Below, in pieces: positions 20,058 through 30,313 of a stretch of 58,093 nt of DNA. The stretch's first letter is position 1, and the number at the start of each line of letters is the position of its first letter. Origin of the DNA: Nemertoderma westbladi (taxonomy: Eukaryota > Xenacoelomorpha > Nemertodermatida > Nemertodermatidae); NCBI GenBank assembly GCA_032718475.1, contig JAUCBJ010007347.1, positions 1-58,093 on the forward strand, read 5' to 3'. The position numbers and the translations under genes are program-made. The notes under the pieces are model-generated. The model was given only the letters and a program-made list of their open reading frames with translations. It was not told the origin of the DNA and did not search any database.

Positions 20058-22580
20058 TTAGTCTTTCTTGCGCGGACGGCGTTTACGCAGTTTTTTAAAG
20101 CTGGCCAGAGTCCTTTTCTCTTTGGGGCGAGCCACTTTACAAGGAGGGCTATAACTCCTGGGTGAAGGGTGCAATATGATTGCATCAGAGGGTGTAGGAT
20201 TATGGTCGGTGTATCCGCCAGTCGAAGTACCGGGTTGATTGACATCAACGTCGGGGGAGAGGGGTCTAACGGCCTTGAGAGCGCGTTTTAGGACAGCGGC
20301 TCTTACGGGTCCTTTACGAGTGGTCTGAACGAGAGCCGTGGGTGGACCATAGGCAGTCAGAAACCTCCTGGGTTTAATGGTTCTTTCCAACTCGCGTTTG
20401 CGGGCTCGGTATTCGTAAGGCCGTCGATATACTTCCTGTAACTCGGGGTGTGAGTTAACAAATAAGTCTCCATAGTCCGGATCCTGACGGATATAATTGA
20501 TTAAGTTATAGGAATGAAGGTCGCTAGGATTAACACTCCTGAGAAATTTGCGTACGAATTTGGTTGAAATACATTCTCCGATGCGCTTCAGTAGTTCGTA
20601 ACTCGATATGCGTGATTTCTGTTCGACAGAAGCGAATAGATAAGGATGGAACGCATAAACTCCTTCGTAAGCGCATCCAGGATAATAGCGATGGCGCGAA
20701 TCACAATGTAAATCAGCGTTCGCTTCCCAAGCTCTGATGTAACGTAGTATGATCATTTCATCTACGCTTTCCAAATCGTGATTAAAAGGGCAATCGAAAC
20801 TGGCGTGTCCCTTTAGTTGACAATGGTGACATTGAGTCATAAATTGAGGGCAAACCGCAAAAATATGCAAGTTATTGAGTCTGCAATATGCGCAATAAAT
20901 TTCCATCGTCGGTTGTTCTTGGAAATAGGAACAGCGGACGTTTGTGTCCATGGGCGTAACATGGTCTCTCGATGCGCATAACCGACAACGTTGCCTAGAA
21001 ACATATTTGGCATGTCGATAATCGTACGCAGTGAGACACTGTGGACCTTGATACCATTCTAGGATGTAATCGTTGTCGCTGTTCCGGGGCGCGATAGGCT
21101 GAATCTCCTCAGATTCTAGGCATATTGGTTCGTCTTCCCAGTGCATAGCTGAGGTGGGTGTGTCTGTCTCTTCAAGTGGACCTATTGTCTGAATTTCCAC
21201 GACAGAATAACCTGTGGGGATTCGAGGTCTTTGTATAACAGAGGAGTGCAAGTTCGATATACAAATCTCTTTGAAAATGGCAAATCCAGCGCTATCCAAC
21301 TTCTCTGCAGCTGAGTTTCTTAGGCTGAGCTTGGTCAAAGCGCGGTCTTTAAATTGGCTATCCACGTTGCGGAACGGGGTTAAAAATCGCCGGAAACATT
21401 CGAAGCGGATGAATTTATTATGTTCATCTAGCTTAGCGAGTTTGGTCCCAAGTATTAATGGATGGGCGCGTATAGTACAACTGCACACATCGGCTAGCCA
21501 ACCGGCAAGTGCGGTGTTTTCAAAGATCGTGTAGATAGCTAAGGAGGGGCGGAGTGGAACACTCATGAAGCTATACACGGCGCCAGGTGCGGTCAATGGT
21601 CCATCAAAGTATAATCGAGAATAATGGTCTCCGTATACTTGTTGATAGTTGATGGGATTTCCGACTTTGAAATTCCATCCGTATTCCTGAAAGCCAAGAT
21701 GTCCGATGGAAGTTCGTTGCACCTTTGTAATGTTGCTAGACGTATTAGCATACATGGTGCGGAAGAAACCTCGACCTTCTGCCCAGGGAGCAATCAGCTG
21801 CGTATCCACGAAAGGATATGGGATATTTTCCATATTCCGAAAGTCGTTTTGGAGATCTCCATAAACAGCTGAGCCGATTTTAAGGATTCTTTCGTTGAAT
21901 AACATCTCGAGTACGGGCTGGGGTAACATCGATCCATCGATACCCATGGCCGGTTTGCGTTCGGTGTCAATGACGTAACGCTGCGCGAGTTCGAATTGTC
22001 CATGTCGGAGATTCTTTTGTGTTTCGGTGAGAGTTTCAAAGGAATAATCAATCACGGCGGAACACGCTCGAGTAAACACGTGGGTAGAACCAGCTAATCC
22101 GCGTATGTGGATCATGCGCGTAGTTCCTAGTTCTCCGACCGGAACGCTACCTTCATTATCGTAGGTAACAACTCCATACATCTCAATAACATTAAGAGTT
22201 TCATTCCACTCCTTGGTGGCGTTCTCTAGGGTCATCCCTACTGGATGCCACAAGGTGGCGCATTGGTTAGCGTCAGGGAGATCACTATACTTCATGTGCC
22301 GAGTGGTATACGTCTCCACATTTCCATATCTTTGTATTTTCTCTTCTTCAAATAATACATCTAGATTCCAATGGACTAATCGAGTTTTAATAAATCCATC
22401 GAGATTATAAGGAGGTTCTATATCCTTCTCGATTCTAGAAATGTTACATGGTTTTCTAAATGAGTTTACCTTTACTAACTGATCCAGATGTTTCTGCAAT
22501 TGTTCGAGTTCGACAATGTCTAGAGGATTTATTAGTGGTAGAAACTTTAAATTATGCGTCGGGTCTTCTGGTTTTACCAT
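20058..22580 (-). CDS. 840-aa accessory protein: exonuclease-like motifs plus gag-like zinc knuckles
   Basis: Starts at ATG (22578-22580), two codons after the in-frame TGA that ends the preceding ORF. Residues 134-160 read like a DEDD exonuclease first strand: VVTYDNEGS gives an Asp141-x-Glu143 pair followed by MIHIRGL. A second segment at 221-265, VLEMLFNERILKIG...GDLQ...FVDTQL, resembles the RNase D/WRN second motif with Asp242. A third catalytic motif is not clear. Residues 532-597 hold three Cys/His clusters, the last a canonical C-x2-C-x4-H-x4-C (584-597). The C-terminus is strongly basic (KKLRKRRPRKK). No signal peptide or membrane segment is visible. Likely a nucleic-acid-binding, possibly nuclease, product of the element. 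Fold assignment is inference. Confidence 0.6.
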   Translation of the reverse strand: MVKPEDPTHNLKFLPLINPLDIVELEQLQKHLDQLVKVNSFRKPCNISRIEKDIEPPYNLDGFIKTRLVHWNLDVLFEEEKIQRYGNVETYTTRHMKYSDLPDANQCATLWHPVGMTLENATKEWNETLNVIEMYGVVTYDNEGSVPVGELGTTRMIHIRGLAGSTHVFTRACSAVIDYSFETLTETQKNLRHGQFELAQRYVIDTERKPAMGIDGSMLPQPVLEMLFNERILKIGSAVYGDLQNDFRNMENIPYPFVDTQLIAPWAEGRGFFRTMYANTSSNITKVQRTSIGHLGFQEYGWNFKVGNPINYQQVYGDHYSRLYFDGPLTAPGAVYSFMSVPLRPSLAIYTIFENTALAGWLADVCSCTIRAHPLILGTKLAKLDEHNKFIRFECFRRFLTPFRNVDSQFKDRALTKLSLRNSAAEKLDSAGFAIFKEICISNLHSSVIQRPRIPTGYSVVEIQTIGPLEETDTPTSAMHWEDEPICLESEEIQPIAPRNSDNDYILEWYQGPQCLTAYDYRHAKYVSRQRCRLCASRDHVTPMDTNVRCSYFQEQPTMEIYCAYCRLNNLHIFAVCPQFMTQCHHCQLKGHASFDCPFNHDLESVDEMIILRYIRAWEANADLHCDSRHRYYPGCAYEGVYAFHPYLFASVEQKSRISSYELLKRIGECISTKFVRKFLRSVNPSDLHSYNLINYIRQDPDYGDLFVNSHPELQEVYRRPYEYRARKRELERTIKPRRFLTAYGPPTALVQTTRKGPVRAAVLKRALKAVRPLSPDVDVNQPGTSTGGYTDHNPTPSDAIILHPSPRSYSPPCKVARPKEKRTLASFKKLRKRRPRKKD

Positions 22581-22586
22581 ATAATA

Positions 22587-23486
22587 TCAAGTATTATCGA
22601 CGAGTATACCGTCAACACGAGCGGCCTCGATCGGTGGACGCTGTAACATAGGGGCGTCAGCGATAAGATTTTGCGATCCTGTACTGATATCAACCGGTTG
22701 AGGTTGTATCGTCGCGAAGAGTTTGTCTCCGAAATGTGGAATCATCGAGGGATGACGGACGGTTTTAGAGTAGAGATCTGTCATAAGGATTTGAGCTTCG
22801 GGTTGGGCTAAAGCGGCTTCTTCTCTCTCGTCCATTTTCGTGTGTTTCTCCTCGAGTAGATTTTCTTCCGCTTGTCTCTGTAAGCGTTCATCTAGAAACT
22901 CTTGTAGAGAATACGTGCGTCCAAGCTCGATGTCCTCCTCGAGGTTTTGGATTTCTCTATCGAACTGTGGCAAGGCTAACTCCTTCACCGATTGGACTTG
23001 TTGTCGTAATTTACGTTTCTCTAAACAATCTTGTGTTCCCTTTCCGATCTTCTGTCGAATAGCGTCTAAAGCGTTTCTTATAACGCTCTCCTCGACTTCC
23101 GTGGCGGGTTGCATCGGGTTTAATCCTGGACGATTGTAAGGATCAAAGGGCGATATTAGCTGCCCGCGTCCCAATCCGGCTAAGTAGGATGGGCGAATGT
23201 CTAACGAACCCACTACTGGAGCACCACCGATTAATTGTTCGGGTAACACTAAGTCTTTGAACAGGGAATATAGTTCGGGAGGATCAGTGATACTGTTAGG
23301 ATCAAGAGTTTGAGGTCTCACTAGGGAATGAGGAGGCCTGACCGAGTATTCCGGAACTCTGATCATGGGTTTATTCAGTGATCGTTTAAGACGAGCGATC
23401 GTAGGTGATACGTCGAACAGGTTTCGCTCGAAACTCCCGTAAGTATAACGCGTAAAGCTGTGTTTACGCAACGTCTCCGCGGATGT
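22587..23486 (-). CDS. Accessory ORF 2 of the BEL/Pao element (about 300 codons, coiled coil)
   Basis: Open from 23486 to a TGA at 22587-22589; the first ATG is only at about codon 41 (MIRVPEYS). It overlaps the upstream 273-aa ORF by 112 bases in the -1 frame, so expression by -1 frameshifting is plausible. A near-slippery CTTAAAC lies just before the upstream stop. The middle (about residues 150-235 of the frame) is charged and likely coiled coil (LEKRKLRQQV, LQRQAEENLLEEK). The TGA is followed by two sense codons and then the ATG of the 840-aa ORF in the same frame. No family recognised. Confidence 0.55.
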   Translation of the reverse strand, partial: TSAETLRKHSFTRYTYGSFERNLFDVSPTIARLKRSLNKPMIRVPEYSVRPPHSLVRPQTLDPNSITDPPELYSLFKDLVLPEQLIGGAPVVGSLDIRPSYLAGLGRGQLISPFDPYNRPGLNPMQPATEVEESVIRNALDAIRQKIGKGTQDCLEKRKLRQQVQSVKELALPQFDREIQNLEEDIELGRTYSLQEFLDERLQRQAEENLLEEKHTKMDEREEAALAQPEAQILMTDLYSKTVRHPSMIPHFGDKLFATIQPQPVDISTGSQNLIADAPMLQRPPIEAARVDGILVDNT

Positions 23487-24196
23487 TTATGTCTTTCAGT
23501 TTGTTGGTTGGGTCTAGGGCATTCGTCACAATAATACCAAAGACGTACGTCCTGTAGAGGAAACGCGGGTGATCGTTCTCCAGTTTTGCAATATTCTTCC
23601 ATTTGTTCAAAACTATCCGGGATAACAGGTAGTGGACGATCGGCGGTAAGATACATCATAGTGAAATAGAGCCGTTTGAGTTCTACCATAGGGTCATGAT
23701 GTATACCTTGAGGATATCGAGTCTCTAGGTTCTGCTGACTGGCGATGTTGAGATAGGTTTCTCTCAAAAATTCTAGGTAGTCGTTGAAGTCGATGCGTTT
23801 ATCCGGTTCTTCAACGTTTTCTCTTTCCAGTCTATTAGGAATAGAATTTTCGTGATCTATTCTCGGTTTATCATTACGACTCCGCTGGGTATGATATTTA
23901 AATAGAACCATTTCCCTTTCTGTATCTACATCGTCCGTATCATGTAAATCGATAGGATGGCCGGTAGTTAAGAAGTCCATATACGTACCATTACGATTCG
24001 TATAGAGAGCGGTGAATTTTCGATAGTCCAATTCACGCGCAAGTTGCTCTTGGGACATCGACGGTTCAATATAACGACCATCGTCCTCCGTAATGGTTGG
24101 ATCGGCTTCACCGCGTATTAAGCTATCCACAAATGCTTGTAAGGGTAGAGTATATCGCTCCCTAATACCAAGATCATCTTCTATCAACTCCGTCAT
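23375..24196 (-). CDS. Accessory ORF 1 of the BEL/Pao element, 273 aa, unknown
   Basis: Starts at ATG (24194-24196) after the 1.6-kb spacer, so it is the first ORF of the downstream module. The protein is acidic and hydrophilic, with helical stretches and a small Cys/His cluster near 223-243 (CDEC...H.H...C). Its last 37 codons overlap the next ORF, so the C-terminus seen here may be a decoy if frameshifting occurs. No homologous family recognised. Codon and base composition look like gag-pol of the same element, suggesting long residence rather than fresh capture. Confidence 0.55.
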   Translation of the reverse strand: MTELIEDDLGIRERYTLPLQAFVDSLIRGEADPTITEDDGRYIEPSMSQEQLARELDYRKFTALYTNRNGTYMDFLTTGHPIDLHDTDDVDTEREMVLFKYHTQRSRNDKPRIDHENSIPNRLERENVEEPDKRIDFNDYLEFLRETYLNIASQQNLETRYPQGIHHDPMVELKRLYFTMMYLTADRPLPVIPDSFEQMEEYCKTGERSPAFPLQDVRLWYYCDECPRPNQQTERHKHPRRRCVNTALRVILTGVSSETCSTYHLRSLVLNDH

Positions 24197-25808
24197 ATCT
24201 GCTATCTGAGTTTATTAATATCAAAATGAGTTTATGTTTAGGCTAGCGGGCGTTGCTGCCTACCTCTCGTTGCCCCCGGACAGTGGGATTCTCAGCGCCG
24301 ATGTACCGTCGTCGCGGTGTTTACGCCAACATGTAGCAACAGCACGACAACGATAACTGGCACAAGTCACTCCACTGTCCGTCGCAAAGGTTTGGATCCA
24401 CTTTAGGTTCTTTCTATAGGAGAGTTGGGTTACTTTCACAATTGCGACTAGCTACTGTAAACATACTTTAGCAGTAACATTCACCTATAAACGCACAAAT
24501 TCCACACAACTGTCACCAATTGTACACATACAGGCCATTTGTCCGTTAGTCAGTGCCTTCCAGAATGTCACGTTATTACTGTGTATCCTTGGATACTAAC
24601 AGTGTGCTATGTATTCTCTATGCTATGCAATGGGACAAGCTTTCTATTGTTCTTTTAACTTGCTTCTAATTCTAGCGTGGTTGTTGCTATGGTGACATTA
24701 TGGAAAGCTAGCGGTAGAATTAGGGTAATTTTCATGCATACAGATCTGGAATGCTATTTAATAGTAATTCTTTAATTGTCAATATCCTCTTTATACATGA
24801 TTTTATTAATTTTATCGGCTATTGACTATATGTCGGAGATTCTCGCACTCTAATACACTCAATAGGATGAATCTCCGCTCCCATGATCTATTAATTAATG
24901 GAATTTTGGGAATGTTATAAATTGCACAAAATGACAATTTATGAAATTCATTTAAAATATGAATTTAAATTTATTCCCGTGAATTTTATTATTTGATGTT
25001 AAAATTGACACAATTTTTATTCCAGAGCATGTCTGGGGACTGAGGATCCTTAATTCTATAAAATTGTCTTTTAAGAGTATCGGTAAGACTTAACTGACTA
25101 GAAATTTTAAAGGATCTGAATTTTACAGATTTTAATAAATATTAAATTAATATTTAAGATGGGCACCGATTTATTCCAGAACTTGTCTGGGGACGTTAAC
25201 CACTGATTCTAGAATTTGTCTTTCAAGTATATCGGTGGGTGCCGCGATATCTTAATCGACTAGAATTACAGATGGTCAAAAGGTTTAACAGATTTATTTG
25301 CGTTTTACGCTACTGTTATAGGGACATCACGCTACTATATGTATTATTATATATGGTATGAGAGCAATATCGCACGAAGCAATGTCAGTGTGAAGAGGCA
25401 AGTCGTTTCCAAGGTCTACCCAGAGCTTGGTTTAGCCGAGACACGAGGATCTGAACTTTGCATTCCTAATACTCTGCCTACCAATAATACTTGAATATAG
25501 TAGTGGCTTTATTGTACTTTAATAAGTATGGACATTTCATCTTACTGTAGTCACGTATTTATAATATGATACGGACAGTAAGGAAAAAGAAAAAATTATT
25601 TCTCGCCGTCACACTAAATATATATTATATATATGTAATTACGTAATAAACACTAATATATTGCACTAACCTACTAAATAATCTAAAATAACATTCTACT
25701 AAATAAAATTAAATAAAACGATTATAATAAAGTACATAATAAAGTTCGCATATAAAAATATAATAAAAATAGATAGAATAATATAGTCATACACCCACTC
25801 CAGACGTA
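24197..25808 (-). other. 1.6-kb spacer between integrase and the accessory module
   Basis: No ORF. It contains two related blocks 154 bp apart (25017 and 25171), each with TTATTCCAGA..TGTCTGGGGAC followed by TTGTCTTT.AAG and TATCGGT. A GC-richer block lies at 24240-24400. The position suggests a promoter, splice acceptor or other element for separate expression of the downstream ORFs; this is inference. Confidence 0.55.
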
Positions 25809-28445
25809 TCACGTTGGGGAGTCCCTAGATGTTTGAGGAATTAGGGAGGTGATCGTGGGAAGAGTGTCTTGCCTTCCATAGTTTCCGGAGAGTTCTCTGT
25901 CTCTTTCCAGTAAACATAAACGACCAACTGGGCGGTTGAGTTGTTGCGTCTCAAAGATTATGCCTGGCTTCTTGAAGTTACGCCGCATGACGACGAGTTC
26001 TACCGAGCGTACTAAACCATCATCCGAGATGTGAGTCTCGATGATACGACCTGTCTGCCACCGTTTACGTGGAAGGTCTGAATCTACAATAAGCACCATA
26101 TCTCCAGCGCTGACGTTTTCTTGCTGCGCAAACCACTTAGTTCGAAGTTGTAGCGTGGGCAGATAATGTTTCTCGAAATGGTCAGCGAAACGACGGGATA
26201 GCAACTGCATAAGTTGCCAAGTTCGACGGCAGTATTCGTCTCCGTCGGTAATCTCCGATCGTGGGAGCATGGCTACAGGTTTCTTCAGTAGGAAGTGCGC
26301 GGGTGTTAGCGCTTCCAGGGAATCGGGACTCGATGAGACTGGCATAAGCGGTCTCTCATTGAGATAGGCAGCTATTTCCTCCATTAACGTCCGCAAAAGT
26401 TCGTCGGTGAGATACGCGCGGCATGGCACTATAAAGTGAAATGCGGTCTTGACACTTCTAATTAATCTCTCCCAACTTCCTCCCCACCAAGGGGCGTCGG
26501 CGGCGTTGAAGGTCCAGCTAGACGCTGTTATCCTTAGCTGATCGTCCACCTGTCTTTGGTTCCAGTCCTTCACGTAAGCCTGTATTTCGTTGTTGGCACC
26601 AATGAAGTTCGTTCCCTTATCCGATCTCATGGTATTACTCGTCCCGAAGCGAGCGATCTGTCGGCGTAAACTTAAGACGAAGCTGTTGGTAGATAGATCG
26701 TTCACCATATCGAGATGGATGGCTCTACAAGTCATGCATACGAAGATGACACACCATCTCTTGACTATAGTCCTAGCACGATATACTTCAATAGGGCCAA
26801 ATAAATCTACACCAGTATTAGTAAAAGGTGGTTCATAGAAGCTTACTCGTTCCCTAGGTAATTCTGCCTCTCGCTGTGTTAAAGGCCTACTGAATGCTTT
26901 CCTACAGGGTATGCAGTTCCTAAGAACTTGGTTCAGAGCTCTACGGGGTTTATCAAAATAATAGCGAGTTCGAATTTCGCTAAGAACTCGTTCTCTACCA
27001 GCATGATAAAGTTTGCTGTGAACATCTACAATCATCTTGATTTGTACTTCAAGATTTCTAATGAGAATGGGGAATTTAGTGTCAAAGGATAATGGCGCAT
27101 TGGTGAGCCTTCCTCCAACACGTATTAACCCATCTATCATTGTGCTGGAGAATCGATCCCTTAAGCGCATCTGCGGATTTCTCAACAACAGGAAATACTT
27201 ATCGGAAACCTCATAGCATTGCAGGAGTCTCAGTATCTGCTTATTGGTTTCTTCATGCTCCTGGTAACTAATTTTCTCCTTTAGAAACCGGTCGGATGTC
27301 TTATATTTGGGTAAATTTTTAATAACATGAACTTGCGCAGATGTCAATGGAGCGGTATCACTAATGGTCTTCGTCCTGGAGTAGTGATGATGAAAACATC
27401 TCCTTAAATACGTGACGGCTTTACAGAGCCGATTCCAGGAACTGTAGTGATGCATTGCTCTCTGCAGCAGGGGTGAGATTCCTTGCGAGACGTCTGGTAT
27501 TCCAGATTTCCAATCTCTATCTCTAATTTCCACAACAGACTTATTTGTGGCGAGGGATTGTGGATCCGAAGCATCGTTTCCGGAAGTATGTAATACAGAT
27601 AGATCGATAGTCGGTTTAAATAACTTCGATTTACTCGCCCGGGTTTTAGGTTTGACTTTCTCCGCTCCCTTGGCTTGTCTAATCTCCGCCGTAGTAAGGT
27701 GAGGAGGCCATTCATCCTCTTCCTTACTCAGGAAGTCGGGTCCACTCAACCAGTCTGGAGTATCTATCAGTTCCTGTGGAGTCGCTCCCCTGGAGGCGAT
27801 ATCGGCTGGATTAATCGTACCAGGGCAATGTCTCCATTGATCTATCTTTGTGCGACTAAGAATAATAGCTACCCTGTTAGTAACAAAAACCCTGAACTGA
27901 CAGACTTCATTGGTTAGATACTCCAACACGAGTAAAGCGTCGGTCCAATAAACAGTTTTCTCCAGTGGATAGTCGATTTGTTCTGTTACGTTCCGGCCGG
28001 TGGCTGTAGCGTATAAAGCCGCCTTTAACTCCGCTCGAGGAACCTTTAACTTGTTGTTAATCAATGCCTTAGAGGTAACCAAGGCGACTTTGATTCCATC
28101 CGGAGTTTCGACTCGCAGATATGCTACTATACCTATTCCCATGTCGCTGGCGTCTCCAAACACATGGAGTTGATAGGAATAGGTAGGAAGAACATGACCA
28201 AAATTAAAAATTAGGGAAATTATAAAGCTCTCGATGGCAGGTAGAGAATCTTCCCATTTCATCCATTTCTTTAACAGTTCTCCCTTAAGTGGATCGTCCC
28301 ATGAGTGGTTTTCAAGCCACATTTGTTGTACTAAACTCCGAGCAATCAATATAACTGGGCTAATAAATCCCAATGGGTCGAAATAAGTGCTCAGGATACT
28401 TAAACAAATCCGTTTGGTCCGAACTGGATTATCTCGCTGTCCCAC
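25809..28445 (-). CDS. Pol, RNase H and integrase part of the BEL/Pao element
   Basis: 878 codons, ending at TGA 25809-25811. The frame opens without an ATG (GTG at 28445) and is -1 relative to the RT frame, which it overlaps by 46 bases. FDPLGFISP at the start is the typical Pao linker. RNase H acids: D98 (VFGDAS), E139, D169 (YWTDALL). Integrase zinc domain H476, H481, C511, C514. Core D547 (GVDLFG), D609 (RSDKG), E659 (GSWERL). The C-terminal WFAQQENVSAGD...RWQTGRI segment matches the domain that follows BEL integrases. All catalytic residues are present. I see no canonical slippery heptamer in the overlap, so a one-base lesion is as likely as programmed frameshifting. Confidence 0.9.
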   Translation of the reverse strand: MGQRDNPVRTKRICLSILSTYFDPLGFISPVILIARSLVQQMWLENHSWDDPLKGELLKKWMKWEDSLPAIESFIISLIFNFGHVLPTYSYQLHVFGDASDMGIGIVAYLRVETPDGIKVALVTSKALINNKLKVPRAELKAALYATATGRNVTEQIDYPLEKTVYWTDALLVLEYLTNEVCQFRVFVTNRVAIILSRTKIDQWRHCPGTINPADIASRGATPQELIDTPDWLSGPDFLSKEEDEWPPHLTTAEIRQAKGAEKVKPKTRASKSKLFKPTIDLSVLHTSGNDASDPQSLATNKSVVEIRDRDWKSGIPDVSQGISPLLQRAMHHYSSWNRLCKAVTYLRRCFHHHYSRTKTISDTAPLTSAQVHVIKNLPKYKTSDRFLKEKISYQEHEETNKQILRLLQCYEVSDKYFLLLRNPQMRLRDRFSSTMIDGLIRVGGRLTNAPLSFDTKFPILIRNLEVQIKMIVDVHSKLYHAGRERVLSEIRTRYYFDKPRRALNQVLRNCIPCRKAFSRPLTQREAELPRERVSFYEPPFTNTGVDLFGPIEVYRARTIVKRWCVIFVCMTCRAIHLDMVNDLSTNSFVLSLRRQIARFGTSNTMRSDKGTNFIGANNEIQAYVKDWNQRQVDDQLRITASSWTFNAADAPWWGGSWERLIRSVKTAFHFIVPCRAYLTDELLRTLMEEIAAYLNERPLMPVSSSPDSLEALTPAHFLLKKPVAMLPRSEITDGDEYCRRTWQLMQLLSRRFADHFEKHYLPTLQLRTKWFAQQENVSAGDMVLIVDSDLPRKRWQTGRIIETHISDDGLVRSVELVVMRRNFKKPGIIFETQQLNRPVGRLCLLERDRELSGNYGRQDTLPTITSLIPQTSRDSPT

Positions 28446-30313
28446 TTCAAGCCAAGCGTCTTGGTTTCTGGAAGATCATCCTTTATTAAGTCTAGGTCTT
28501 TCGCTCCTTGGTCTTCTACCGGTATCGCTTCCAGAAACTCACGGGAGTTGCTGGTGAATTTCGTCAGTCGAAATCCACCTCTTTTCAAACACTCTACCGT
28601 TCCTTTCGCGACATCAATGGCTTCTTCTACTGATGGAAGGGACCTTAAATTGTCGTCCATGTATATATTACGCTTGATGTTGTCTATCACCTCTTTTGAG
28701 AAGGCGTCTCGGTTGTCATTCGCAGTGGTCCGCACCACGGAGCAGGCGTTGGAAGGGCTAGATATGATCCCAAAAGCCTGGATGGTCATCCAGTACTCTA
28801 CCGGTTTCTGGTTGAGATCTCCTTCAGGCCACCACAGAAATCTGAGGCTGTCTCTATCTCTATCCAGCGCCTTGACTTGTAAGAACATTCCTTCTATATC
28901 GGAGGCGAACGCGATGGAATATTGTCTTAATCTTAAAAGTATTCCCAACAAAGATTGGAGTAAGTTGGGTCCTGGTAACAACTCGGAATTGAGGGATTGG
29001 CCCATATATAGAGCAGAGCCATCGAATACGACTCGTACTTCATGGGGTTTACCGGGTTTGGGAACGTAATGATGTGTTAAGTAATACGTTCTCTCAGTCA
29101 CTGGTGTTCCTTCCGGTACTCGCTCCGCGTATCCCTTTGTAATAAATTTCTTCAACTGAGTTTGGTACATTTCTTTAGCTGAAGCATTAGCCGTAAGGCG
29201 TCGATGTAATTGAGTGATTCTTTTCTCTGCCAAGGGTCCGTTATTTATAAATCTAGGTTCTCGTTTTCGAAATGGTAGGCCGATTTCATATCTACCTTGA
29301 TCTTTTAAAAAACGTGTAGTTGTTTCCTGGATTTGCTTGGCTCTTTCTTCTTCTATCGATAGGGCCTTATCGTATGAATTGGGCTCTACCAATTCTTGAG
29401 TAAAGAATCGTACGGCGAGTTCGTCCCGAGTTCTAGCGTTGTAGCGCTCTATTTCATCATTTAGTTCGTCATTGTAGTCAATGGGTCCCGATGGGCGAAT
29501 CAGTTGACCTAGGTTCACCTGGTTTTTCCAAGTTTTGTTTTCTGTAAGTAAGTCGATTGTGTTCTCTTCATCGAAGAGTTGGTAGATGTCGTCATTATCT
29601 GAGGAGTATGGTGTTCCCTCAGTTAGTTCGTCCACCTCACTGCTCTCCACTTCCCAATCGTTTACTTGGTATATTCGTTCTTGTGGCATTCTCTCTTCGA
29701 GAGTTCTGCGGGAAGGGCCAGTAAAGTACCAACCTACTCTAGCTCTTACCGCATAGGTTTGCAGTGGCTGCGGTTGAGCAGGCCGTTTCTCCAATGTCTC
29801 GAGCGCCTCATGCGCGTTTTGGCTGATGAGTATTTGCACTCCAGGATAATCTGTCTGGAATCGAGGTATCTTAAGCTGTTGGATGCTCTCATCCTCGTCC
29901 CAATTATAAAGATATGCTTGGGTAGTAGCAAAGTTCTTTATAGCCACCATTTTTACCGACCTTATACCTTGTGCTCCTAATTTATCCTGGGGGGTGGACA
30001 ACACACCTACATAGTAATCTGCCGTTAGGGTAGATTTCCAAACCTGCATAATTCCTGACATATTCAATTTAGTCCGGAATTTGGGTTGTCCAGCAAAGAT
30101 ATCTTCGGCTAGTTCTTGATCGATGAATGTTCCTGTGCTGCCGGAGTCAAGGAGGGCGTTCACTATGTAACTTTTGTTAGGACCGTGAACTCTTACCTGC
30201 ACTACAGGAAATTCTCTGATTCCTACATTGGAAGTTGGAGCTTTCCAAGATGGTTGTCTGTCAAAGGTAGTTGGGGGGAACTCATTGTCGGTGTCCTTTT
30301 CGTAAGTAAGTGC
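28400..30313 (-). CDS. Pol, protease and reverse transcriptase part of the BEL/Pao element
   Basis: An open frame directly after an in-frame TGA (30314-30316), with no ATG at its head. Counting from the GTG at 30202, protease LLDSGSTGT has Asp19. RT spans about 340-600, with VRVVFDGSA, the first acid in ASDIEGMF (D435) and YMDD at 514-517. It stops at 28400 soon after LGLKWDSE, where the RNase H frame takes over. It shares its frame with all upstream gag segments. RT is essential for cDNA synthesis and its core looks intact. Confidence 0.9.
   Translation of the reverse strand, partial: ALTYEKDTDNEFPPTTFDRQPSWKAPTSNVGIREFPVVQVRVHGPNKSYIVNALLDSGSTGTFIDQELAEDIFAGQPKFRTKLNMSGIMQVWKSTLTADYYVGVLSTPQDKLGAQGIRSVKMVAIKNFATTQAYLYNWDEDESIQQLKIPRFQTDYPGVQILISQNAHEALETLEKRPAQPQPLQTYAVRARVGWYFTGPSRRTLEERMPQERIYQVNDWEVESSEVDELTEGTPYSSDNDDIYQLFDEENTIDLLTENKTWKNQVNLGQLIRPSGPIDYNDELNDEIERYNARTRDELAVRFFTQELVEPNSYDKALSIEEERAKQIQETTTRFLKDQGRYEIGLPFRKREPRFINNGPLAEKRITQLHRRLTANASAKEMYQTQLKKFITKGYAERVPEGTPVTERTYYLTHHYVPKPGKPHEVRVVFDGSALYMGQSLNSELLPGPNLLQSLLGILLRLRQYSIAFASDIEGMFLQVKALDRDRDSLRFLWWPEGDLNQKPVEYWMTIQAFGIISSPSNACSVVRTTANDNRDAFSKEVIDNIKRNIYMDDNLRSLPSVEEAIDVAKGTVECLKRGGFRLTKFTSNSREFLEAIPVEDQGAKDLDLIKDDLPETKTLGLKWDSEIIQFGPNGFV

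Noticed and set aside
20058-24196. Accessory ORFs as an envelope gene
   Set aside because: No signal peptide, membrane anchor or cleavage motif visible; zinc knuckles and a basic tail point to nucleic-acid binding.
20058-24196. Accessory ORFs as ordinary host genes
   Set aside because: They lie between matching LTRs with a target duplication and on the same strand as pol.
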